Position numbers and translations under genes: made by a program. This document shows, one piece after another, positions 42,387 through 51,587 of a stretch of 64,000 bases of DNA. The stretch is from CAIQJJ01 sp049325275 (GTDB lineage Bacteria > Chloroflexota > Anaerolineae > Anaerolineales > UBA4823), in contig JBMOLU010000013.1 of the NCBI GenBank assembly GCA_049325275.1, forward strand, positions 62,001 to 126,000. Direction: 5' to 3'. A model generated the notes under the pieces. That model was not told where the DNA came from. It saw only the letters and a list, made by a program, of their open reading frames with translations, and searched no databases. How positions within the stretch are numbered: position 1 is the stretch's first letter; every line of letters begins with the position of its first letter.

Positions 42387-42415
42387 ACGGCGTTCAAACT
42401 TGAACGCATGTTCAG
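42385..42415. promoter_or_regulatory. 31-bp imperfect dyad before the ROK kinase gene
   Basis: GCGTTCAA-AC-TTGAACGC at 42391-42408 is an 8-bp dyad, flanked by TGAAC and GTTCA that extend the symmetry. Its position upstream of a sugar kinase gene suggests a regulator operator; the binding protein is unknown. It could also be a short hairpin after the GGDEF gene. Confidence 0.4.
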
Positions 42416-42457
42416 GGCGGAAGTGCCCAATTCAAGATTGTTTTGGAGGAGGACTTT

Positions 42458-43366
42458 ATGACGGATAGTTCGTATTATGGTGGTATCGAAGGGGGGGGCA
42501 CAAAGTTTGTTTGCATGGTTGGAAGTGCTCCGGATCGGATCGTTGACGAAACGCGTTTTGCGACCACCACGCCAGCCGAAACGCTGGAGAAAACGCTGGC
42601 CTTTTTCGAGCCTTACGTGCACCGCGGGGAGTTGGCTTCGATCGGGTTTGCTTCTTTTGGCCCGGTGGATTTGAACGCCGATTCACCTACTTTCGGCTCT
42701 GTGATGACGACGCCCAAGCCGGGGTGGGCGCACAGTGATATGCTCGGTCCGATCCGTAAGGCGTTTGGTTTGCCGATCGCCTTCGAGGTGGACGTCAATG
42801 CCGCTGCCTGGGGAGAATACACCTGGGTGCCGGAAAATGGCCGATGTAATCCATTCGTCTACTTCACGATCGGTACCGGCATTGGCGCAGGCGTTATCGT
42901 CAATGGCCAGCTTACACATGGCCTGATGCATCCAGAAGCCGGTCACGTACGTGTACCCCATGATTGGGCAGCAGATCCTTATGCCGGTTCCTGTCCTTAC
43001 CATGGCGACTGTTTCGAGGGCCTGGCCTGTGGCCCGGCGATGAACGCCCGCTGGGGGCAACCGGCCGAAACCTTGCCGCTCGATCACCCGGCGTGGGACC
43101 TGCAGGCACGTTATATCGCCCTGGCGCTGACGAACGTGATTTGTACGCTTTCCCCCATGCGTATCGTCCTGGGCGGTGGGGTGATGCAGCAGCCTCACCT
43201 GTTTCCCCTGGTACGCCAAAAGGTAGTGCAGTTCCTGAACGGTTACATTCACAACCCTCTCTTCGATGGGGACCTGGCCGGGTACATCGTTGCGCCCTCC
43301 CTGGGAGGGCGTTCGGGTGTGCTGGGGGCCATTGCCCTGGCACGCTCGTGTGCCGGGGCCGCCTGA
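42458..43366 (+). CDS. ROK-family fructokinase/mannokinase-like sugar kinase
   Basis: A 302-residue sugar kinase. It opens YYGGIEGGGTKFVCMVG (ATP-binding loop). The zinc-binding ROK motif is HPEAGHVRVPHD through SCPYHGDCFEGLACG. This shape fits the bacterial fructokinase type (ScrK/GmuE) rather than glucokinase. It would phosphorylate fructose or mannose with ATP in the cytoplasm. GGAGGAGG precedes the ATG. It lies near the beta-mannosidase and fruK-like genes on the opposite strand, which suggests mannoside use; this is inference. The stop lies 22 bases from the convergent lipoprotein gene. Confidence 0.9.
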   Translation: MTDSSYYGGIEGGGTKFVCMVGSAPDRIVDETRFATTTPAETLEKTLAFFEPYVHRGELASIGFASFGPVDLNADSPTFGSVMTTPKPGWAHSDMLGPIRKAFGLPIAFEVDVNAAAWGEYTWVPENGRCNPFVYFTIGTGIGAGVIVNGQLTHGLMHPEAGHVRVPHDWAADPYAGSCPYHGDCFEGLACGPAMNARWGQPAETLPLDHPAWDLQARYIALALTNVICTLSPMRIVLGGGVMQQPHLFPLVRQKVVQFLNGYIHNPLFDGDLAGYIVAPSLGGRSGVLGAIALARSCAGAA

Positions 43367-43388
43367 TCTGCGTCGGAAGATGGAAATC

Positions 43389-45632
43389 CTAGCGAGGCGT
43401 CGCGATGCGCAAATGAATGTCCGTCGGGTCCTCGATGCTGCACAAGGCCAATGGGAAGGGCAGGTAGTGGCCGGGCGGGTAGGCAAAGTTTGGATCTTCC
43501 GGGTTTGTCAGGTAGGCCTGTGAGTCGATGGATGTGATGCAGCGTATTTCGGCGGCGTTCTTCCCCGTCGCGTGGATGGAGACCTGGATACCGGCGCTTG
43601 TGCTCGCCCATACCCACGATGCATCCCCGGGATCGTTTTCGCCTGCGGATGGCGTTTGCAGGGCTTGCCACCACGAAGGTGTGTCGCGCTGCCAGCCGTC
43701 CAGGACGAGGCCGAGCGTTTCTGTGTGGCGTCCATTGGTTTCATAGCTCACCGAAAAGGCTGCATCTCCGGCCCGGAAGGTTTTGCGGCTTTCTTCTGTA
43801 GAAAGCACGAGTGTTTCGCCGTCGACTTGCGCTGTATAAACTTCCCACTTGTTGCTTGCATCGAAGAACGCGCCGGGAAGTGCGCCCGGGTCGGCGGCGA
43901 TGCCGCGTTCTGGCTGCCATTCCATTGGATCGCTCAAACCGGTGCCAAACTGCCAGGAAGGGGCGACGATCTGGTGGATTTTTCCATCGATAATTGCTGC
44001 TGCGACACTTACATACCCTCCCCGGGCCTCGATAATGGCGAAGACATTGTCGGACGCGAGTTGGCATTCGTTGGCGCCGTCTTCATCGATGTCTTGCGCG
44101 CAGTGCGCTATTGGCTGCGGATCGTTTGCCCATCGGGCGGCTGCCAGCAAGTGGCCTATCTGGCCGGCATAGGCTCCTTGCAGCGCCAAAGCCTTCGGCG
44201 TTGCCGGTGTGTGCAGCGATATGTACATACGCCACGCGGCCTGTGCCAGTGGATTTGTGGGATGCGCGGCCAGCGTGGCCAGCAGCTCGCCCGCTATTGG
44301 CGCAGGAGCAGTATCTGTCGCTGCTGTGGCTGCCGATGGCGGGCAGCCATCCCGGGTAACTGCCAGGCTTTGCAAGGCGTTTTCGTTGAGGAACTGTAAC
44401 CAGGGACGTGCGGCCAGGTAGCGCAGGGTTGCGAATGCAGCCTGGGGCATTCCCCAGGTGTCGGTGGAGAAATCGCCGCCGAGTTGCGTGTAGCCACAAA
44501 TCTGGTGCGTCCCTGTTTGGAAGGCATTCGCCAGGAGCCGGCGCACAGGCAGCGAGGGTCCATCCATGTTCGCCTGGGGGATGAAGCCGGATTCCGGTTG
44601 CATTTCGCCGTGGGAGGTGGTGTTGAGTGTGATGGATGCATGGCTGCGGCAGTTTTGCGCCTCATCGGTGGAAAGGGAAATGAGCGTGTCATATCCTGGG
44701 ACGTCCAGGTTGTTCGCCAGCGGTGTGTAGAGCGTGGCGCTGGCAGACAGGCCGAAGTTCAACGCGGTGCGGCGGCTGTCGGCGGCGGACTGTTCGTTGA
44801 TCCATACTGGCTGCCTGGTTCCAAAGGGTACGGTATCGGGTAAGATGGCCAGGCCTTGTTGTTGCAGGCGTTGCAGCGTGGCCAGGCCGCCGGCAAAGTC
44901 CAGGGCTGACAGACTGCCCGGTGTTTTGATGTCCAACAGGAAAATGGGCGTGTGTGTGGCTTCTGCCGCCATCAACAAATAACGCAAGCCGTGACGATCT
45001 CCCAACGGCCCGGTGTGGGCGCCATCCCACTGGCGTAGGGCTTGTGCCGGCGTGCTGGCTGAAAACGTGTTCCAGAATACGAGGAGAATCGGCACGGCCG
45101 CAGGTGGTGGTGCATCGGACGCGACCGGCCCAATGGAATCGAGCACAGGACCGCCGTGTGGATCGAGCACTTCGATCTGGATTTGATATTTTGCGTGTAG
45201 CCACTTAATATCAAAGAGATCAAAAGCAAGAAACCAGGTATCATAAAAAAGATCACGATAAACCCGCAAACCACGCAAGGCGTGACTCGCCACAACCCTG
45301 CCATCTGCGGTCAGAAAGATCGACAATGCTGGTTCTATTGCATTCCTGGCAAAGAAATGGATGCGCACGTCACATTCGAGGGATTCGCCAACATCGAGCC
45401 AATCCAGGCGGATTTGCACCTGACCTGCTTCGTGGCGTAATGAAAGCGCCACCAAATCCTGGCCTGGGGTGGGGGCATCTGCTGCGTCCAGGGCCAGCAG
45501 GTCGGCATATTGCCACTTGGGCATGGGTGGCGGTAAAGTAGACGGCCGCATTTTACAAGCAGAGAACGAAACCATTACCGCCAACAACGTATAAACGATC
45601 TCCCACACACGGCGGCGAAACGGATGAAGCAA
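43389..45632 (-). CDS. Large lipoprotein of unknown function
   Basis: About 747 residues from a TTG start. A signal peptide (FRRRVWEIVYTLLAVMVSFSAC) ends in a lipobox-like FSAC with Cys at 26. A beta-rich N-terminal domain is followed by a central domain (IPILLVFWNTFSASTPAQAL, and HGLRYLLMAAEATHTPIFLLD) that recalls TIM-barrel or polysaccharide-deacetylase-like folds, then a C-terminal beta-rich domain. No catalytic motif could be named. The start is uncertain because the frame extends upstream to 45695 through a terminator hairpin and into the methyltransferase gene; GTG at 45608 is another option. No ribosome binding site is clear. Confidence 0.65.
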   Translation of the reverse strand: MLHPFRRRVWEIVYTLLAVMVSFSACKMRPSTLPPPMPKWQYADLLALDAADAPTPGQDLVALSLRHEAGQVQIRLDWLDVGESLECDVRIHFFARNAIEPALSIFLTADGRVVASHALRGLRVYRDLFYDTWFLAFDLFDIKWLHAKYQIQIEVLDPHGGPVLDSIGPVASDAPPPAAVPILLVFWNTFSASTPAQALRQWDGAHTGPLGDRHGLRYLLMAAEATHTPIFLLDIKTPGSLSALDFAGGLATLQRLQQQGLAILPDTVPFGTRQPVWINEQSAADSRRTALNFGLSASATLYTPLANNLDVPGYDTLISLSTDEAQNCRSHASITLNTTSHGEMQPESGFIPQANMDGPSLPVRRLLANAFQTGTHQICGYTQLGGDFSTDTWGMPQAAFATLRYLAARPWLQFLNENALQSLAVTRDGCPPSAATAATDTAPAPIAGELLATLAAHPTNPLAQAAWRMYISLHTPATPKALALQGAYAGQIGHLLAAARWANDPQPIAHCAQDIDEDGANECQLASDNVFAIIEARGGYVSVAAAIIDGKIHQIVAPSWQFGTGLSDPMEWQPERGIAADPGALPGAFFDASNKWEVYTAQVDGETLVLSTEESRKTFRAGDAAFSVSYETNGRHTETLGLVLDGWQRDTPSWWQALQTPSAGENDPGDASWVWASTSAGIQVSIHATGKNAAEIRCITSIDSQAYLTNPEDPNFAYPPGHYLPFPLALCSIEDPTDIHLRIATPR

Positions 45633-45674
45633 AAAAATACGGTTTGCGGACGGAAACCTATCCGTAAACCGTAT
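45631..45674 (-). terminator. Intrinsic terminator of the homocysteine methyltransferase gene
   Basis: On the minus strand ATACGGTTTACGGA pairs with the arm that ends just before a run of seven T at 45637-45631; one G-U or mismatch in 14 pairs. It begins ten bases after the methyltransferase stop. The frame of the lipoprotein gene is open through it. Confidence 0.85.
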
Positions 45675-45684
45675 GTGCTTGTTG

Positions 45685-46563
45685 TTAACGGGCATGTTTG
45701 AGCGTCTTTGCGATGGCCCGAATATGTTCCGGCGTGCTGCCACAGCAGCCGCCAAAGATTTTGACCCCCTCTTCGGCAAACTGCCGTGCATAGTCGGCCA
45801 TGATCTCGGGGGTTACATCGTAAACGAGGTCGTCTCCGGCTGCATGCGGCAGGCCGGCATTTGGTTTAGCCATCAACACCGCTTGCGGCATGGCCTGATG
45901 CATTTCCTGAATGGCAGCCAGGGTTTCCGTCAGGGTGCGCCCGCAGTTGGCCCCCACGGCGGCAACACCCAAGCTCCAGGCTTCACGGACTGCCGCCGCA
46001 GGCTTGAGGCCCATCATTGTGCGGCCGCGCGTGTCGAAACTAAAGGAAACCACGACCGGCAATGCGGTGGCTTTTTTGGCGCCTTCGATAGCGGCTCTGG
46101 CTTCGTTCACATCACTCATGGTTTCGATGAGGAGTGCATCGACACCGCCATCTGCCAGCGCGGCGGCTTGCTCGGCAAAGCCATTCACCGCATCGGCATA
46201 GCCCAGCGCCCCCGCCGGTTCGAGCAGTTGTCCGGTCGGGCCGATATCGCCAAACACGATGGTTTCTTTGCCGGCAACCTGGCGCGCCAGGCGGGCGGCA
46301 GCCTGGTTGATCGCCGCACACTGTTGGCGTAGGCCGTCGCGGTCGAGGCGTACAGGGCTACCCCCGAAGGTATTCGTCAGGATGATATCGGCGCCTGCAT
46401 CGATGTACGCCCCGTAGAGTGCACGCACTGCATCGGGGTTTTCGAGATTCCAGCGTTCCGGGGGCATCCCTTGTGGCAGGCCGGCTTTTTGCAGCATGGT
46501 CCCTGTCGCACCATCGGCAACCAGCACATCAGCCTGGTTGAGGCGTTCAAGAAAGTTTGCCAT
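45685..46563 (-). CDS. Homocysteine S-methyltransferase-domain protein
   Basis: A 292-residue protein of the homocysteine-methyltransferase barrel. It opens VLVADGATGTMLQ, typical of the MetH N-terminal domain and betaine-homocysteine methyltransferase. Zinc-binding cysteines are in VGANCGRTL and FGGCCGSTPEHI. It transfers a methyl group to homocysteine to make methionine; the methyl donor may be a betaine, S-methylmethionine or a corrinoid protein. AGGAGG lies six bases before the ATG. It is divergent from the MttB-like gene, which suggests a methyl-group pathway linking them. A promoter and a terminator flank the gene. Confidence 0.9.
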   Translation of the reverse strand: MANFLERLNQADVLVADGATGTMLQKAGLPQGMPPERWNLENPDAVRALYGAYIDAGADIILTNTFGGSPVRLDRDGLRQQCAAINQAAARLARQVAGKETIVFGDIGPTGQLLEPAGALGYADAVNGFAEQAAALADGGVDALLIETMSDVNEARAAIEGAKKATALPVVVSFSFDTRGRTMMGLKPAAAVREAWSLGVAAVGANCGRTLTETLAAIQEMHQAMPQAVLMAKPNAGLPHAAGDDLVYDVTPEIMADYARQFAEEGVKIFGGCCGSTPEHIRAIAKTLKHAR

Positions 46564-46613
46564 CGAGTCCTCCTGATCCGCATAAAACGATTTGTGTCCA
46601 TTGTGATTGCTTT

Positions 46614-46642
46614 ATTGTACTCCGGCGCAATTTTTTTGTCAG
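46614..46642 (-). promoter_or_regulatory. Sigma-70-type promoter of the homocysteine methyltransferase gene
   Basis: On the minus strand CTGACA (-35) and TACAAT (-10) lie 17 bases apart. The start codon is about 50 bases downstream, with AGGAGG in the leader. This is the clearest full promoter in the window. Confidence 0.65.
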
Positions 46643-46685
46643 CCGTTCTTTTTTACGCTTTGCTCTCCCACGGGAAGGGATAATC

Positions 46686-46805
46686 ATGCTAAACTTATTT
46701 CAGTGTAAGACGCGACGATTGCGTTTACTTGCAATGATTAAGCTTATGAAACCTACAACCTTACCGGTAGGGTGTGTCGAAACCAGGAGCAGCCTTGCAT
46801 GTTGA
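46686..46805 (+). CDS. Possible 39-residue leader peptide before the MttB-like gene
   Basis: ATG at 46686 has GGAAGGG five to twelve bases upstream. The 40-codon frame (MLNLFQCKTRRLRLLAMIKL onward) ends at TGA overlapping the MttB-like ATG by seven bases, an arrangement allowing translational coupling. No conserved features were recognised; it may be chance. Confidence 0.2.
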   Translation: MLNLFQCKTRRLRLLAMIKLMKPTTLPVGCVETRSSLAC

Positions 46806-48256
46806 AATTGACCCCGCTCACAACCGATATTGTCGAGCAAATTATTGCCGAGAGTATGAAACTACTCGGTGAAGTTGGGGTACGTATTCACCATCGAGGC
46901 GGGCTGATGTTATTGGCAAACGCCGGCGCCAGCGTGGACTTCGATACGGCGGTTGCCCGCATTCCGGAAAACATCATCTGGCAGGCCCTCGGCACGGTTC
47001 CCTTTGGCTTTTCGCTTTATGGCCTCGATGGGCATCCTGCCGTGGAGTGCGGCGGAGAGCGCATCCATTTTGCGCCAGGTGCATTGGCTGTAACCGTTCT
47101 GGACGGAGAGGCGGGCCGGCAGCGCCCGGCCGATGCGGATGACCTGGTGCGTTGTATCAAGCTGGTGGAAGCAATGCCGCAGTACGATGCGCACAGTATC
47201 GCTTTCGTCTGCCGCGATGTACCGGCCAAGCTGAGTGATTTGTACGGCCTGTATATCGCGTTGAACTTCATGACCAAGCCGGTTCTGATGGGCAGCTTTT
47301 CCCACGAAAATTGGCTTCTGGCGCGCAAGATGCTGACCACGGTGACGGGGGGAGCCAACGAGTTTATGTCGCGGCCGATTGCGATGTGTGAAATCCACTG
47401 CACGCCGCCTTTGCTGTGGAGCGAGAAAGATTGCCAGTCCCTCATCGATTGCGCACGCAGCGGTGTACCGGTGCAAATCGTGTCCACACCATTGGCCGGG
47501 ATGTCTTCGCCGATTACCCTGGCGGCTGCTGTGGTTCAGTATACCGCCGAAACCTTGAGCGGCCTTACCATCGCGCAACTGGCGCGGGCCGGTACCCCGG
47601 CCGTTTTCGGCTGTGCATCTGCCATCACCGATATGCGCAACTATACCAACCCGGCAGGAGATATTGCCGCCTGGTTGATTGACAGCGCCTGTTTGCAGGT
47701 CGGAAAAGCCCTCGGGGTGGCGACGCAGGCCCGCATGAGCATTTCGGATGGGAAAACGGTCGATTATCAGGCCGCCATCGAGACCACCGGCGGTGTTTAC
47801 CTGGCCGCGTTGATGGGGGCCAATCTGATCACCGGTGCAGGGATGATCGATTATCTGCGCTGCCTGTCTTTCGAGAAACTGGTACTGGATGCGGATGTGA
47901 TGGGGATGGCCAGGCGTTTGGTTGCCGGTATCGAGATTCGTAACGAGCCGATTGCGCTCGATCTGATGCGCAGCGTTCACACCAGCGATCTCGATCATCT
48001 GTACAGCGTCCATACGTCGCAGTGGTACCGGCGCGAAATCCACACCCCCTCATCGGTGATCGAACGCGGTACGCTCGGTGCCTGGCAGCGCGGCGGAAGC
48101 AAGAATGCTTTCCGGCGTGCTGCCGATCAGGTCGAACTGCTTTTGCACGCATATCGCCCCTCATCGCTTTCCGAAGATGTGCGCAACGAACTGCGTAAGA
48201 TCATGAACAGCGCCGGAGGAAAACGAGAGCTGAAGCGCTTACCAAAGGTTGTCTAG
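46799..48256 (+). CDS. MttB-superfamily methyltransferase without pyrrolysine
   Basis: A 485-residue protein of the trimethylamine methyltransferase (MttB) superfamily. It opens LKLTPLTTDIVEQIIAESMK and continues through a TIM-barrel core with EIHCTPPLLWSEKDCQSLI and SGLTIAQLARAGTPAVFG. No in-frame amber codon exists; the only TAG is the natural stop, so this is the non-pyrrolysine branch (MtgB-like), which demethylates quaternary amines such as glycine betaine or carnitine and passes the methyl to a corrinoid protein. No corrinoid-protein gene lies nearby. AGGAG lies nine bases upstream. The homocysteine methyltransferase gene is divergent. Confidence 0.88.
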   Translation: MLKLTPLTTDIVEQIIAESMKLLGEVGVRIHHRGGLMLLANAGASVDFDTAVARIPENIIWQALGTVPFGFSLYGLDGHPAVECGGERIHFAPGALAVTVLDGEAGRQRPADADDLVRCIKLVEAMPQYDAHSIAFVCRDVPAKLSDLYGLYIALNFMTKPVLMGSFSHENWLLARKMLTTVTGGANEFMSRPIAMCEIHCTPPLLWSEKDCQSLIDCARSGVPVQIVSTPLAGMSSPITLAAAVVQYTAETLSGLTIAQLARAGTPAVFGCASAITDMRNYTNPAGDIAAWLIDSACLQVGKALGVATQARMSISDGKTVDYQAAIETTGGVYLAALMGANLITGAGMIDYLRCLSFEKLVLDADVMGMARRLVAGIEIRNEPIALDLMRSVHTSDLDHLYSVHTSQWYRREIHTPSSVIERGTLGAWQRGGSKNAFRRAADQVELLLHAYRPSSLSEDVRNELRKIMNSAGGKRELKRLPKVV

Positions 48257-48258
48257 GT

Positions 48259-51200
48259 CTATTCCCGCATCAGGGCGATCATGGTGACGTCGTCTGAGGG
48301 CACTTCATCTTCAATAAATCTATCAACGGACTGATCGATGGTGTCGAGGATGTCTTGTGTGTGCTGCACGCCGCTTTCCCGGCTTGTTCTCAAAACCAGG
48401 TGCAGGCGTTCTTCACCGTACATTTCATCTCTTGGGGAAAAGGCTTCGGTAATGCCGTCGGTATAAAACACCAAAAAGTCGCCCCGATTCAACACGGTCT
48501 TCTCTTCAGGAATGCGAACATTTTCAACGATTCCCAGAGCCATTCCCCCGGTGATCAGGCGTTGCACTTCACCACTGGCACGCTGCAAGAGCAGTGGTGG
48601 GTTATGCCCTGCGTTCGCATACAGCAGTTCTCCGTTTTCGATAGATAAAACAGCATAGACGACGGTCACAAACATCCCATTGCGCGTGTCAGGGATCAGC
48701 AAATCGTTTACCCGTTGAAGCACGGCAGCCGGTGATGGGTTTTCGCGTACGGCAGCACGGATCAAGGTGCGCACCAGCGTCATGAACAACGCTGCAGGCA
48801 TGCCTTTGTCGGCGACATCGGCAATGACCAGCCCGATCCGTTGGTCGGGAAGCTCGAACACGTCATAAAAGTCGCCGCCTACCTGGCGCGCGGTGCGCCA
48901 GCGGACGCTCAGTTCCCAGCCGTCCAGGTGTGGCAGCTCTTCCGGCAGGAAGGTTTGCTGAATCTGGCGAGCCAACTGCAATTCTCGTTCGAGGCGCTCG
49001 CGTTCCAGCACTTCATGCTGCAAGCGATCGTTTTGGATGGCCAGGGAAAGCTGCTGGCAAATGCCGGTCAGAATTTCCAGGCGGCGGGTACGGATTGCGG
49101 CAATCGTTCCTCCGGTGCGCGCTTCAGCTTCTTCTGCAACCATCACGCCCAGCACATGCCCCTTGACGGCTAAAGGGAACGCAAACAGCAAACGATCTTC
49201 ACTGCGCAGCATTTCACGGGCGTAGATGGTTTCTGTTTCGACGGTGGGATCATATTGTGCAACCGCAGGCGGCAGGCTCGCCCATTCGTATACACCTACC
49301 CCGTCCCGAATGGGTGTGTAAACGAGCTGGCCTGTACGCCAGGCCGTTTCCAGCAAGGGGAATGCGGAGGAATGGCAGACAAAACGCGCATCGTTCAACT
49401 CGCCGGCAAACCCGTAGCTTTCTGTCAACGAAAAGGCCTGGTGTTGCTCGTCGTAAAGGAAGATGCCGCTGCGCCTGACACCCGCCAGGATGGGGATGAT
49501 ACGCGTGATCGTATCGAGAATCTCATCCAGTTCGTTCAGGCTGACGATCGCCTGGGCAACTTGCAGCAGGGCAACGGACACGTAAGCTTCTTCACGCTGC
49601 GAACGCAGCAGGCGGATATTCTCGATGGCTGTGGCAGTTTGATGGGCGATCCCCTGGATGATGGCCAGGTTGTCTTCGCGCAGTGCGGCTTCTACGCTGG
49701 CGAAGCCGGCCAGCAGCACACCCAGTGCATCGCCGCTGTGGGCGACGAGCGGGAAGAGAATATTGGCCGCCCCGGAAGTCGATTTGAACGTTTCCAGGCC
49801 GCCGTATTCCATGACGGTTGCTTTCTGCTCGACGCGCACCTGCTCGAAAACAGGGTGTTCCCCCGGGTCCACGGTGGTTGTAAAAAAGCCGGCCAGCACC
49901 TCAGGCTCTATCCCGTGGGCTGCCGAAGGAACGAACACCTCGCTGTGCCCATCCCATAACCAGAACACGCACACGTTGACGCCGGTCAGGAGGGTTGCGA
50001 TGCGGGCAACCTGCGCCAACAGTTCGTCGATGTCCTCGACAGCCTGCGCGGCCTCGGCTACTTGCAGCAGGACTGTCGCCACCCAGGCTTGTTCGTGAGA
50101 TGCTTCGTAAAGGCGCGTGTTTTCGATAGCAACAGCGGCGTAGCTGGCGAATGTCGCCGTAATCGAACGCGCTTCCGAACCATAACGGTTGGGGGTCGAG
50201 TGCGCCAGCACCAGCGTTCCCAGGCAGCGCTCACCAACACGCAGCGGTGCGGCGATGGCGGAGTAATCTTCAGGAAAGGCGAGCAGTTGGCCGAGCGGTT
50301 CGAAGGGCGAATCGTTCGTGCGGGTGATCGGCTCGAGCGCCAGGAGCACCGATTCCAGCCAGGGGCCGGGCGGCAGGGATAACTCAGGCCCCGGGTCGGC
50401 CTGTACCGGGTGAAAAGCCGCCAGTTCTAACGCCGCTTGGGCATCTTGTTGATCGGTCAACAGCCAGATCGCCGCCGCCTCACAGGGCAGGTTGCGTTCC
50501 AACTCGACCAGAATTGCATCCAGCACCTGGACCAGGTCTGCATCGGCAGACAACAGGCCGGCGACTTCGCGCATGCCATCGGCCACCTGCCGGCGCCAGG
50601 CCTCTGCGTGATAGAGTGTGGCGTTGCGCAAGGCAATGGCAATATTGCCGCCCAGGGCTTCCAACAAGGAGCGGTCTTCTTCGCCGAATGCCTTGGGTTG
50701 ATCGCTCTGCACATCGAGGACACCGTGCACTTCGCCGCCAAAGATTAGCGGAATGGTCAGTTCGGACCGGACGGCACGCGCAGGCATTCCCTCGGAAAGG
50801 CGGTAGCGCGGGTCATCGATGACATCGTTGGCCAGCACGGCAATGCCGCTGCGCGCTACCCATGGAATGATGCCCTGCGTATCGTCCAAGTCATAAGAAA
50901 AATGCTCGCGCTTGAGTTCCTCGTTGCCGGGCAGGCTGCCGCTTTCATAAAACACCTTCCGCCGGCCGGGGTGTACGGTAAAAACCTGCACGTAGGGGTA
51001 ATCCAGCCGGCGAGCGAGTAGATGGACGACGGTATCGAGCAGCTTTTTGAGATCGAGGATGGAGATGATAGCGTGGCTGACTTCGGCCACCAGCGCCAGG
51101 CGATCGGCGCGGTGGCGAATGGCCTCGTAGGTATTGTTCGACGAAGTACTTTTGCGCTTGACCAGTGTGAGCAGATTGGTCGGCGGCTGCGCGTCTTTTG

Positions 51201-51579
51201 CCGGCTTGAACTCAAAGCGCACGTCATCCATCAACTGCCGGATGAAAAACAGCCCCAGGCCTCCGATAGGACGGTCTTCGATGCTGGCCTGGATATCGGG
51301 CAAGGCGATCCGGTTGGGATCGAAAGCCTGCCCGTGATCGCTCAGCACGATGGTGAAATTGCTTTCAGAATCGATGCAGGTGCACCCGATCTCACCCCGG
51401 TCTTCGCCCCCGTAGGCGTGTTCGATGATATTGGAACAGGCCTCGTCTACGGCCATCTGAATGCTGTAGATGGCCGCCTCGTCCAACCCGGCGGTTTTGG
51501 CTGCCGCAGCAGCAAATTCGCTGATCGCCGCCAGGTTTGCGTACCGGGCGGGCGTAACGAGCGTCTGTTCAGGGTGCAT
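48259..51579 (-). CDS. Fused anti-sigma-kinase-like, multi-GAF and PP2C (SpoIIE-type) phosphatase
   Basis: A protein of about 1106 residues. Residues 7-135 form an RsbW-like ATPase: N-box DEACSNIIEHAY, G1 DHGQAFDP, G2 GGLGLFF. Four GAF-like sensory domains follow (about 150-325, 330-500, 515-670, 680-855). The C-terminal part is a PP2C/SpoIIE phosphatase (880-1100) with GGDFYDVFEL, IADVADKGMPAALF, FYTDGITEA and DDVTMIAL. The chosen start is MHPEQTLVTP; an earlier frame reaches into the STAS gene. Eight bases separate it from the STAS gene, its probable partner. The protein would both phosphorylate and dephosphorylate a STAS antagonist. Confidence 0.9.
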   Translation of the reverse strand: MHPEQTLVTPARYANLAAISEFAAAAAKTAGLDEAAIYSIQMAVDEACSNIIEHAYGGEDRGEIGCTCIDSESNFTIVLSDHGQAFDPNRIALPDIQASIEDRPIGGLGLFFIRQLMDDVRFEFKPAKDAQPPTNLLTLVKRKSTSSNNTYEAIRHRADRLALVAEVSHAIISILDLKKLLDTVVHLLARRLDYPYVQVFTVHPGRRKVFYESGSLPGNEELKREHFSYDLDDTQGIIPWVARSGIAVLANDVIDDPRYRLSEGMPARAVRSELTIPLIFGGEVHGVLDVQSDQPKAFGEEDRSLLEALGGNIAIALRNATLYHAEAWRRQVADGMREVAGLLSADADLVQVLDAILVELERNLPCEAAAIWLLTDQQDAQAALELAAFHPVQADPGPELSLPPGPWLESVLLALEPITRTNDSPFEPLGQLLAFPEDYSAIAAPLRVGERCLGTLVLAHSTPNRYGSEARSITATFASYAAVAIENTRLYEASHEQAWVATVLLQVAEAAQAVEDIDELLAQVARIATLLTGVNVCVFWLWDGHSEVFVPSAAHGIEPEVLAGFFTTTVDPGEHPVFEQVRVEQKATVMEYGGLETFKSTSGAANILFPLVAHSGDALGVLLAGFASVEAALREDNLAIIQGIAHQTATAIENIRLLRSQREEAYVSVALLQVAQAIVSLNELDEILDTITRIIPILAGVRRSGIFLYDEQHQAFSLTESYGFAGELNDARFVCHSSAFPLLETAWRTGQLVYTPIRDGVGVYEWASLPPAVAQYDPTVETETIYAREMLRSEDRLLFAFPLAVKGHVLGVMVAEEAEARTGGTIAAIRTRRLEILTGICQQLSLAIQNDRLQHEVLERERLERELQLARQIQQTFLPEELPHLDGWELSVRWRTARQVGGDFYDVFELPDQRIGLVIADVADKGMPAALFMTLVRTLIRAAVRENPSPAAVLQRVNDLLIPDTRNGMFVTVVYAVLSIENGELLYANAGHNPPLLLQRASGEVQRLITGGMALGIVENVRIPEEKTVLNRGDFLVFYTDGITEAFSPRDEMYGEERLHLVLRTSRESGVQHTQDILDTIDQSVDRFIEDEVPSDDVTMIALMRE

Positions 51580-51587
51580 TGCGGGGA

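Noticed and set aside
46910..48043. 377-codon open frame antisense to the MttB-like gene
   Set aside because: Antisense shadow of a conserved protein.
46799..48256. Pyrrolysine-type MttB
   Set aside because: No in-frame amber codon; the only TAG is the terminal stop at full length.
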